This document shows positions 1 to 5,220 of a stretch of DNA of 5,220 nucleotides, in pieces. A program made the position numbers and the translations under genes. The first letter of the stretch is position 1. Each line of letters begins with the position of its first letter. The notes below the pieces were generated by a model. That model was not told where the DNA came from. It saw only the letters and a program-made list of their open reading frames with translations, and made no database searches. This DNA is from Chloroflexota bacterium (GTDB taxonomy: Bacteria > Chloroflexota > Dehalococcoidia > Bin125): contig JAPPBK010000347.1 in assembly GCA_026705105.1 (NCBI GenBank), forward strand, positions 1 through 5,220, read 5' to 3'.

Positions 1-759
1 GTCGCTGTTGGCGAGATTGCGCAGCGTTTCGAGGTACTGCAGACCCATTGTGTTGCCGTGGGCAACCTGGGCGGCGACGTTGATCGAGTTGAGGGCGTCG
101 GCGTAGCCCTGCGCTTCCAGGATCTGCGCCTCGCGGTGGCCCTCGGCGCGCAGGATCTGGGCCTGCTTCTCACCTTCGGCCTCGAGGATGGCGGCTCGGC
201 GCTCACCCTCGGCGATGTTGATCTGCGCGTCACGCGAACCTTCGGACTCGGTGATCTGCGCGCGACGGGTGCGCTCCGCCGACATCTGCCGGGTCATCGC
301 CTCGGCGATCGCGGGCGGCGGCTCGATCTCGCGGATTTCAACCGCCGTGACCTTGACCCCCCAGCGGTTGGTCACATCGTCCAGCTTGACCTGCATCTGA
401 TCGTTGATGTCGTCGCGGCGCGAGAGCACCTCGTCCAACGTCAGTTCACCGATCACGGCGCGCAGCGTGGTGGTGGCGAGTTGACGCGCGGCGCCAAGGT
501 AGTCGCGCACTTCCAGCACCGTGCGCTCGGGATCCACCACGCGCAGGTAGACGACGAAGTCGACGTCGACGCCGGCGTTGTCGGCGGTGATGTTGCGCTG
601 CGGGGGGACATCGAAGTACTGCTCGCGCATGTCAACCTTGGTGCCCGCCTGGATGATCGGGATGATCCAGACAAGTCCCGGCCCCTTCATCCCCACGTAG
701 CGGCCGAGCTGGAACTTGGCAATGCTCTCGTAATCGCGAACCATGTTGAGAATGGCCAT
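1..759 (-). CDS. SPFH-domain protein, slipin/stomatin type (3' end outside window)
   Basis: The visible part is the first 253 residues. SPFH proteins oligomerise at membranes and organise microdomains or regulate membrane proteases; the partner here is unknown. Residues 9-53 carry the stomatin opening (LGRY at 18-21, GPGL at 26-29, a short IIP patch, KVDMRE, FDVPPQ), followed by VVDPERTVLEV near 74-84, TTLRAVIGELTLDEVLSRRD near 97-116, WGVKVTAVEI at 133-142 and the AERTRRAQ exit at 161-168. Residues 167-221 form five consecutive 11-residue repeats of the pattern A-Q-I-x-x-A-E-G-x-x-x, a coiled-coil stalk. There is no N-terminal transmembrane helix, and the reading frame upstream of the start does not encode one, so attachment would be peripheral or through the hydrophobic patch at 29-36. 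The ATG at 759 has an AGGAGA six bases upstream. The gene is divergent from the UbiA-family gene. Family assignment is secure; the exact subfamily and substrate are not. Confidence 0.93.
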   Translation of the reverse strand, partial: MAILNMVRDYESIAKFQLGRYVGMKGPGLVWIIPIIQAGTKVDMREQYFDVPPQRNITADNAGVDVDFVVYLRVVDPERTVLEVRDYLGAARQLATTTLRAVIGELTLDEVLSRRDDINDQMQVKLDDVTNRWGVKVTAVEIREIEPPPAIAEAMTRQMSAERTRRAQITESEGSRDAQINIAEGERRAAILEAEGEKQAQILRAEGHREAQILEAQGYADALNSINVAAQVAHGNTMGLQYLETLRNLANSD

Positions 760-765
760 CGGGAG

Positions 766-771
766 TCTCCT
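766..771 (-). promoter_or_regulatory. Ribosome binding site of the SPFH gene
   Basis: On the minus strand AGGAGA lies six bases before the ATG at 759. This fixes the start and excludes an upstream extension, which would add no recognisable SPFH or membrane sequence. Confidence 0.75.
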
Positions 772-811
772 GTCGGTTCCGGGGCTGACGCGCCGCGCCC
801 GGACTGCAGCG

Positions 812-848
812 AGTATACGTAGGCAGCATGACGCGCCGCTCCTGTCAA
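812..848 (-). promoter_or_regulatory. Possible promoter elements for the SPFH gene
   Basis: On the minus strand a perfect TTGACA (848-843) and a good -10-like TATACT (817-812) occur in the 133-bp divergent gap. The spacing between them is 25 bp, too long for a standard sigma-70 promoter, and neither box has a good partner at 16-18 bp. TATACT would place the transcript start near 803-806 with a leader of about 45 bases. Either box may be real, or both may be chance. Confidence 0.22.
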
Positions 849-892
849 ATGTACAAGCAGGCGCCGGTCGGGTCGGCGAATAGGCTGTCGGA

Positions 893-1780
893 GTGACCGA
901 ACACCGACCGGACTGGCGCGTTCGATTCATGCGCAGCCGCTGGGCTGCCCTGATCGAGTTGTGCCGACCGCTGACCGGCGCATGGTTGATGCTCTCTGCG
1001 GCGCTGATGGTCGTTGCCGCGTCGCACGGCAAGCTGGAGCTGGCATTGCCGTTCCAGTACGCCGGGATGGTCGTCACGTTCGCCTACGCCGCCGGCATCA
1101 TCAACAACGTGCTGGATGCGAAGATTGACGGACGCAGCCGCCTCTGGCGTCCGATCCCGGCCGGCCAGATCACTGCCCGGTTCTCGATCATCGGACTGGT
1201 CTTCTGTGTTGCGCTGGGCTCGGCCGACGGATTCCTGATCGACTGGCGAGTGGGCGTGATCGGCCTGGCGATGCTGGGCGCGGCGACGCTGCACAGCTAC
1301 GCCTGGCGTGGATCGGTGCTTGGATTCGCGCCATTCGCGCTGGTCGGCGTGCTCCTGCCGATCGGCGCGATCCAGGCGGTCGACACACCGTTTCCCAATG
1401 AGCACCTGTACTGGGTCGTGCCGGTCGGGGCGCTCGCCGGCATGGCGACGTTTTTCATCTACAAGCTGCCCCAGTTCGAGATGGATGACGAAGACGGCGC
1501 GCGTTCGATCCTGCACTGGCTCGGGATCGACATGGCGGTGCCCACCGCCTGGGCGGTCGTGACCGCGGCATTGGCGCTCGCGGCGGCATCGATCAACATC
1601 TCGGGCGGCAACCTGGTCTGGCTGCTTGGACCGCTGCTCTACTTCATCTTCATTGGCCTGTTCTGCATCTGGATGATGATGCGCCGCGTCACCGAGGGCC
1701 GCCTGTTGATCCAGAGGATGCTCGTCATGCCGATGCTGCCCGTGCTGATCATCTGCTGGCTGGGCGCGGCAGCGTCCTAG
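893..1780 (+). CDS. UbiA-family membrane prenyltransferase
   Basis: The 295-residue protein is almost entirely hydrophobic helices, the usual size for UbiA enzymes, which transfer a polyprenyl group from its diphosphate to an aromatic or other acceptor within the membrane (quinone, heme O, chlorophyll and archaeal-lipid pathways). The first Mg-diphosphate motif is intact: N71-x3-D75-x3-D79, followed by R86-P-I-P-x-G91. The second motif region, Y190-K191 to G202, is acidic (EMDDED at 196-201). Aligned by eye to E. coli UbiA using the following Gly-x-Lys/Arg-Ser, D198 matches the second Asp, but Gln194 occupies the place of the first. The acceptor cannot be read from the sequence. The start is GTG at 893 with no clear ribosome binding site; ATG at 929 is an alternative that keeps all helices. 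The gene lies 21 bp upstream of the F420-type reductase gene, probably in one operon. Confidence 0.88.
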   Translation: MTEHRPDWRVRFMRSRWAALIELCRPLTGAWLMLSAALMVVAASHGKLELALPFQYAGMVVTFAYAAGIINNVLDAKIDGRSRLWRPIPAGQITARFSIIGLVFCVALGSADGFLIDWRVGVIGLAMLGAATLHSYAWRGSVLGFAPFALVGVLLPIGAIQAVDTPFPNEHLYWVVPVGALAGMATFFIYKLPQFEMDDEDGARSILHWLGIDMAVPTAWAVVTAALALAAASINISGGNLVWLLGPLLYFIFIGLFCIWMMMRRVTEGRLLIQRMLVMPMLPVLIICWLGAAAS

Positions 1781-1801
1781 ACTGCGTTCACACGTCCGAC
1801 C

Positions 1802-2284
1802 GTGAACGAAACGAGCAACGCGATGTCCGATATCTTCAGCGTCGACCCGAATCTCCCCGACTGGATCCGCGAGCACACCGAGCAATACCTCGGCTCCGGT
1901 GGCGAAGAGGGTCACATGTGGGATCGTCCCGATGGCTCCGGCCCGATTCCCTGCCTGCTGCTCGCCGCCAAGGGCCGGCGTTCCGGCGAGTGGCGCACGC
2001 TGCCGCTGATCTACGGCGAGTCGGACGGCGCCTATGTGATCGTCGCCAGCAAAGGCGGCGCCAGGAGCCACCCGGCCTGGTATCTCAACCTTGACGCCAA
2101 TCCCGATGTCCAACTGATGGTCGGTACGGAGCAGTTTGAGGCGACTGCGCGAACTGCTGAAGGCGCGGAGCGGGACAAGCTCTTCGCGCTGATGGCCAAG
2201 GACTTCGACCCGTACCTCGATTATGCAATCCGCGCCGGTGGCGCAGGGCGGCAGATTCCGATCGTGGTGTTGGAGCGGAAGTAG
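1802..2284 (+). CDS. Deazaflavin (F420)-dependent nitroreductase/quinone reductase family protein
   Basis: This 160-residue protein has the full pattern of the small split-barrel Ddn-like family (F420H2-dependent reductases; Mycobacterium Ddn reduces quinones and activates nitroimidazoles). Visible hallmarks are GHMWD near residue 38, LLLAAKGRRSGEWRTLPLIYG at about 51-71, VIVASKGGARSHPAWYLNL at about 79-97, the ANPDV turn with QLMVG at about 99-108, FEATAR near 112-117 and the IPIVVLER tail. In the family the GRxSG and SxGG..HPAWY segments line the cofactor and substrate pocket. The true cofactor is inferred from family; some relatives bind flavin or are uncharacterised. The GTG at 1802 gives the longest form; ATG at 1823 (MSDIFSVDPNLPDW) is equally plausible and matches the usual family start. 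Neither has a strong Shine-Dalgarno sequence. It follows the prenyltransferase gene and ends 6 bp from the end of the convergent trpS. Confidence 0.9.
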   Translation: MNETSNAMSDIFSVDPNLPDWIREHTEQYLGSGGEEGHMWDRPDGSGPIPCLLLAAKGRRSGEWRTLPLIYGESDGAYVIVASKGGARSHPAWYLNLDANPDVQLMVGTEQFEATARTAEGAERDKLFALMAKDFDPYLDYAIRAGGAGRQIPIVVLERK

Positions 2285-2290
2285 GGGCTG

Positions 2291-3289
2291 TTAGACGTTG
2301 GCTACTTCCGGCAAGGACGCCGGTAGGCCGATAGCGTCCTTGACATCTGCGAGGACTTCGGCGGCGATTACGCGGGCTCGGCGTGCGCCGTCGATCAGGA
2401 TTTCGTCGACGGCTGCCGGATCGGCAGCCAGTTCTTCGCGACGGGCGCGAATCGGGGCGAAGTAGTCGTTGACCGACTCACTGAGCTGTCCCTTGCAATC
2501 GACACAGCCGATCTCGGCGCTGCGGCAGGCGGTCGCAATCTGGGGCTGCTTCTCCGGTCCGAAGAAACCGTGCAGCGTGAAGACGTTGCAGATCTCGGGA
2601 CGGCCCGGGTCGTTGCGGCGCACGCGTTGGGGATCCGTGATTGCGGTGCGGATGGCCTGGAAAGTCTCTTCAGGCGTCGCGGCAATGTCGACGGCGTTGC
2701 CGTAGGACTTGGACATCTTGCGGTTGTCGAAGCCCAGCACCATCGGCGCGCTGGTCAGCTCAGCCTCGGGCTCGGGGAACGTGTCGCCGAAGATGTTGTT
2801 GAAACGGCGCACGATCTCGCGGGCCAGCTCAAGGTGCGGCAACTGATCCTCGCCGACGGGCACCTTGTTGGCGCGGTAGAGCACGATGTCGGCGGTCTGC
2901 AGCACCGGATATCCGACCAGGCCGTAGTTGACGTTCTCGGGCTGGGACTTGGCCTTCTCCTTGAAGGTGGGCACGTTCATCAGCCGACCGATCGGGGTGA
3001 CCATCGAGAGCAGCAGGTGCAACTCGGAGATTTCCGGCACATGGCTCTGCGCGTAGAGGATCGTCTCTTCGGGCCGAATGCCGGCGGCGAGCAGGTCGAG
3101 CGCCGTCTCTCGGACGTGATCGCGGAGCTGCTCGGTCTCGGTCAGCGTCGTCAGCGAGTGGAGGTCGACGATTGAGTAGATGCACTCGTAGCGGTCCTGC
3201 AACGCGACGAAGTTCTGGATCGCGCCGAGGTAGTTGCCGATGTGCTGGCGTCCGGTCGCGCGGATGCCGGCGAATACGCGATCCTGCAT
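2291..3289 (-). CDS. trpS: Tryptophanyl-tRNA synthetase with a putative Fe-S cysteine motif
   Basis: The 332-residue class I synthetase activates tryptophan with ATP and charges tRNA-Trp in the cytoplasm. The Rossmann core starts at once (VFAGIRATGRQHIGNYLGA, residues 5-23), with the HIGH-equivalent HIGN at 16-19. Other family blocks are SIVDLHSLT (39-47), the PIGRLMNVPTFKEK stretch (99-112), YPVLQTADIVLY (127-138), VGEDQLPHLELARE (145-158) and KMSKS at 191-195. The C-terminal helical region holds Cys234, Cys255, Cys262 and Cys265, spaced C-x20-C-x6-C-x2-C. This closely resembles the [4Fe-4S] motif C-x22-C-x6-C-x2-C of Thermotoga maritima TrpRS, at nearly the same residue numbers. Length is normal. 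I chose the ATG at 3289 because GGAGGA lies 7 bases upstream and the sequence begins directly with the conserved core. A longer form from 3331 would overlap the argS stop and adds an unconserved tail. It follows argS by 19 bp, so co-transcription is likely. Confidence 0.97.
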   Translation of the reverse strand: MQDRVFAGIRATGRQHIGNYLGAIQNFVALQDRYECIYSIVDLHSLTTLTETEQLRDHVRETALDLLAAGIRPEETILYAQSHVPEISELHLLLSMVTPIGRLMNVPTFKEKAKSQPENVNYGLVGYPVLQTADIVLYRANKVPVGEDQLPHLELAREIVRRFNNIFGDTFPEPEAELTSAPMVLGFDNRKMSKSYGNAVDIAATPEETFQAIRTAITDPQRVRRNDPGRPEICNVFTLHGFFGPEKQPQIATACRSAEIGCVDCKGQLSESVNDYFAPIRARREELAADPAAVDEILIDGARRARVIAAEVLADVKDAIGLPASLPEVANV

Positions 3290-3296
3290 GGTCGTG

Positions 3297-3302
3297 TCCT
3301 CC
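3297..3302 (-). promoter_or_regulatory. Ribosome binding site of trpS
   Basis: On the minus strand GGAGGA sits 7 bases before the ATG at 3289, in the short gap after the argS stop. It decides for the 332-residue start over the in-frame ATG at 3331 inside argS. It is part of the palindrome CCTCCGGAGG (3298-3307), which could form a small hairpin and affect reinitiation. Confidence 0.8.
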
Positions 3303-3308
3303 GGAGGG

Positions 3309-4991
3309 CTACATTTCGTCGGGCGCGTCAACGCCGAGCATACGCAGCGCGGCAGCCAGCGCGGCCTGGGCGGCCAGGGTCAGCGTCAGCCGAGCGGCCG
3401 AGCGCTGCGGTTCCTCGGGCACGACGATTCGGCAGGTGTCGTAGAACTGGGTGAAGGCCTGGGCCAGGCTCTGTGCGTAGTAGGTCAGATGGTGCGGTTC
3501 GCGCTTGAGCGCCATGTCCTCGACCAGTTCGGGCAGGCGCAGGATCTCGGCGATCAGCACGGATTCCTGGTCGGCGGCCAGCAGGTCGAGGTGGTCGGAG
3601 GATGCGGTTAGTCCCGCATCGCTCGCGGTGCGCATCACGCTGGCGCAGCGAGCGTGGGCGTACTTGACGTAGGAGGCGGGATTCTGCCGAGGATCGGCGG
3701 AGGCCGCCGCCTCGAGGTCGAAGTCCATCTGCGCGTCGGCTGAGCGCTGGAGCATGAAGAATCTTGCGGCGTCGGCGCCGACTTCCTCGACGAGCTCGCG
3801 CAGCGTCACGATCTCCCCGGTGCGCTTGGACATCCGCACCCGCTCTTCGCCGCGGCGCAGATGCACGAGCTGGTAGAGCAGCACCTCAAGCGCATCGCCG
3901 TCGCCGCCGACCGCCGAGACGGCCGCCCGGGTCCGCGCCACGTGACCCTGGTGATCGGCGCCCCAGACGTCGATCACGGTGTCGAACCCGCGCCTCAGGA
4001 ACTTGTCGTAGTGATAGGCGACGTCGGAGGCGAAGTAGGTCGGCTCTCCGGAGGAGCGAATCAGGACGTTGTCCTTGTCTTCGCCCAGGTCCTCGGCGCG
4101 GAACCAGACCGCGCCTTCCTTCTCGATCACGAACGACCCGTCGCGCAGCCGGTTCATGGCGACGTCGTAGGTCGAGGCGCCATTGGCCGCCTCGAAGAGG
4201 GCGCTCTCTCGCTGCCAGTGATTGAACTCGACCCGCAGCATCGCCAGGTCTTCGCGAATCTGCTCAACCATCAGCTCCAGGCCGCGTTCGGTGAGGTCGG
4301 CGGGCGGATCGTCGCTGCTCTCCAGCCAGCGCTCGCCCGTCTCGTCCTTGAGCCTCGCGGCGAGATCGATCATGTAGGCGCCCTGGTATCCGCCGTCGGG
4401 CAGCGGGACTTCGCGTCCGAACTGCTGCTGATAGCGAGCGAACAGGGTTCGTCCAAACAGCCGGATCTGCGCACCGGCGTCGTTGATGTAGTACTCGCGC
4501 TCGACCTCGAACCCGGCCGCATCGAGCACCGAGGCGAGGGCGTCGCCCAGCACCGCGCCGCGCCCGTTGCCGACCTGCAAGGGGCCGGTCGGGTTGGCGG
4601 AGACGAACTCAACCTGGACTCGCTGACCTGCGCCGACTTCGGTCCGCCCCCACTCGTCGCCGGCCTCAATCACCGCGAGCAGTTGTCCTCGCTGCCACTC
4701 GGGATCGAGTGTCAGATTGATAAACCCGGGCGGGGCGACATCGACCTCGGCGATCGGTTCGGTGCGCAAGATGCGCTGGGCGATCGCCGAAGCCACACCC
4801 ATCGGCGGCATCCGCACGGCGCTGGCGAGCCGCAGCGCGACATTGCAGGAGTAGTCGCCGTGCTCGCGTTCTTTGGGACGCTCGATGCGCAGCTCGATCG
4901 GTGGGATCGGCGGCAATGCGCCGTCCGCCTGGGCCAACTCCAGGGCGTTGCGGACCAGCTCTCCAACCAGCTCTCGCGTTGCACGCGCCAT
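3309..4991 (-). CDS. argS: Arginyl-tRNA synthetase
   Basis: The 560-residue class I synthetase charges tRNA-Arg in the cytoplasm. Domain order is the N-terminal tRNA-binding domain (about 1-95, with HGDYSCNVALRLA at 44-56 and PPGFINL at 87-93), the catalytic Rossmann domain (about 125-420), and the helical DALR anticodon-binding domain (about 438-560, with YAQSLAQAFTQFYDTC at 505-520 and the closing LGVDAPDEM). Catalytic landmarks are SANPTGPLQVGNGRGAVLGD at 131-150, YINDAGAQI at 168-176, GADHQGH at 344-350 and RMSKRTG at 386-392. The HIGH signature, usually H-x-G-H in ArgRS, reads Q139-V-G-N142, so both histidines are replaced; the KMSK loop is RMSKR. The start is ATG at 4991, the first Met before conserved sequence, with AGGAGA 11 bases upstream. 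A longer frame to 5108 would add 39 unconserved residues and run into the palindrome cluster. It is the first gene of the argS-trpS unit. Confidence 0.97.
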   Translation of the reverse strand: MARATRELVGELVRNALELAQADGALPPIPPIELRIERPKEREHGDYSCNVALRLASAVRMPPMGVASAIAQRILRTEPIAEVDVAPPGFINLTLDPEWQRGQLLAVIEAGDEWGRTEVGAGQRVQVEFVSANPTGPLQVGNGRGAVLGDALASVLDAAGFEVEREYYINDAGAQIRLFGRTLFARYQQQFGREVPLPDGGYQGAYMIDLAARLKDETGERWLESSDDPPADLTERGLELMVEQIREDLAMLRVEFNHWQRESALFEAANGASTYDVAMNRLRDGSFVIEKEGAVWFRAEDLGEDKDNVLIRSSGEPTYFASDVAYHYDKFLRRGFDTVIDVWGADHQGHVARTRAAVSAVGGDGDALEVLLYQLVHLRRGEERVRMSKRTGEIVTLRELVEEVGADAARFFMLQRSADAQMDFDLEAAASADPRQNPASYVKYAHARCASVMRTASDAGLTASSDHLDLLAADQESVLIAEILRLPELVEDMALKREPHHLTYYAQSLAQAFTQFYDTCRIVVPEEPQRSAARLTLTLAAQAALAAALRMLGVDAPDEM

Positions 4992-5002
4992 GATCTCGTT
5001 GC

Positions 5003-5008
5003 TCTCCT
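5003..5008 (-). promoter_or_regulatory. Probable ribosome binding site of argS
   Basis: AGGAGA on the minus strand lies 11 bases before the ATG at 4991. The spacing is on the long side, but there is no other start codon in frame between them, so it supports the 560-residue form. Confidence 0.5.
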
Positions 5009-5076
5009 GAACTGTCAGATCGCCACTGTACGGGCCAAACGTCCAAAAGAGCAGGATATCGGGCGGTATGGCGGCG

Positions 5077-5134
5077 GGGGGGTGCCCCCCTCTGTCACTC
5101 CGTGACATCTCCCCCCGCGTCGCGGGGGGAGATG
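5077..5134. repeat. Cluster of three short palindromes, REP-like intergenic unit
   Basis: Three inverted repeats stand side by side: GGGGGG-TG-CCCCCC (5077-5090), TGTCAC-TCC-GTGACA (5092-5106), and a perfect 14-bp-arm palindrome CATCTCCCCCCGCG with a single central T (5106-5134). The arms of the last would pair as about 12 bp with a five-base loop. No T-run follows on either strand, so these are not typical intrinsic terminators. The arrangement (a GTCAC..GTGAC hairpin next to a C-tract/G-tract hairpin) resembles dispersed palindromic units found between genes in many bacteria; I cannot name the family. It lies about 85 bp upstream of argS. Confidence 0.7.
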
Positions 5135-5165
5135 AAAGTGCTAGTGCACGGCGGTTGCACCGGAG

Positions 5166-5220
5166 ATGCTCCAGGAAGAGGGCGTCGTCTTCGACCGCCG
5201 GGGCCGCATCGACCTGGAAC
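5166..5220 (+). CDS. Possible 5' end of a divergent plus-strand gene (runs off window)
   Basis: From the ATG at 5166, 18 codons remain open to the right edge (MLQEEGVVFDRRGRIDLE) with mostly G or C in third positions, as in neighbouring genes. The frame is closed upstream by TAG at 5142. A GGAG directly abuts the ATG, too close to serve as its ribosome binding site, so initiation is unproven. The minus-strand frame continuous with argS is also open here with high third-position GC, so this could instead be the end of something on the other strand or non-coding. I do not recognise a family. Confidence 0.25.
   Translation, partial: MLQEEGVVFDRRGRIDLE

Noticed and set aside
58..822. A 254-codon open frame on the plus strand
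   Set aside because: It is antisense to the SPFH gene. Its repetitive LGDL-like product mirrors the 11-residue repeats of the true gene.
881..892. TAGGCT as a -10 box giving a leaderless GTG start at 893
   Set aside because: The distance would fit, but no -35 element is present and the hexamer matches the consensus poorly.
845..2113. A 422-codon open frame on the minus strand
   Set aside because: It lies antisense to the UbiA and reductase genes, both of which have clear family motifs. Its product is rich in Arg, His, Asp and Gln with no recognisable domain, as expected for antisense of GC-rich genes.
2309..2324. CCGGC/GCCGG hairpin as terminator for the plus-strand operon
   Set aside because: It lies inside the trpS coding end, has only five paired bases and is not followed by a T-run.
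3861..5105. A 414-codon open frame on the plus strand
   Set aside because: It is the antisense shadow of argS, whose catalytic and anticodon-binding motifs are unambiguous.
4992..5108. N-terminal extension of argS by 39 residues
   Set aside because: It would translate through the palindrome cluster, shows no ArgRS similarity, and a Shine-Dalgarno sequence sits before the ATG at 4991.
4992..5134. T-box riboswitch or attenuator upstream of argS
   Set aside because: No T-box consensus sequence, no antiterminator/terminator pair and no U-tract are visible; the leader is short.

Overview
The window is GC-rich, gene-dense bacterial chromosome with ordinary housekeeping and membrane or redox genes. 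I see no phage, transposase, CRISPR array, rRNA or tRNA. The best taxonomic guess is Chloroflexota, with Actinomycetota as the alternative. It rests on high GC, an F420-type nitroreductase/quinone reductase, and an argS-trpS pair whose TrpRS carries a four-cysteine motif like that of Thermotoga. This is inference with modest confidence.

Layout: (1) 1-759, minus strand: the first 253 residues of a slipin/stomatin-type SPFH protein, running off the left edge. (2) 760-892: a 133-bp divergent intergenic region. (3) 893-1780 and 1802-2284, plus strand: a UbiA-family membrane prenyltransferase followed 21 bp later by a deazaflavin (F420)-dependent nitroreductase-family protein, probably one transcript. 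(4) 2291-3289 and 3309-4991, minus strand: trpS and argS, transcribed argS then trpS with a 19-bp gap. trpS converges on the nitroreductase gene with only 6 bp between stop codons. (5) 4992-5220: the argS leader, a cluster of three short perfect palindromes (5077-5134) that looks like a dispersed intergenic repeat unit, and possibly the first codons of a divergent plus-strand gene at the right edge.

The two synthetases charge tRNA-Arg and tRNA-Trp and would be co-expressed. The UbiA/F420 pair suggests lipid-quinone or prenyl-lipid biosynthesis next to F420H2-driven redox chemistry; this is inference from adjacency and known family activities.

The most notable points are the C-x20-C-x6-C-x2-C cysteine set in TrpRS (candidate [4Fe-4S] site), the ArgRS signature reading QVGN instead of HxGH, five in-register 11-residue repeats in an SPFH protein with no N-terminal membrane helix, and the palindrome cluster upstream of argS. 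I found no convincing wholly new system.
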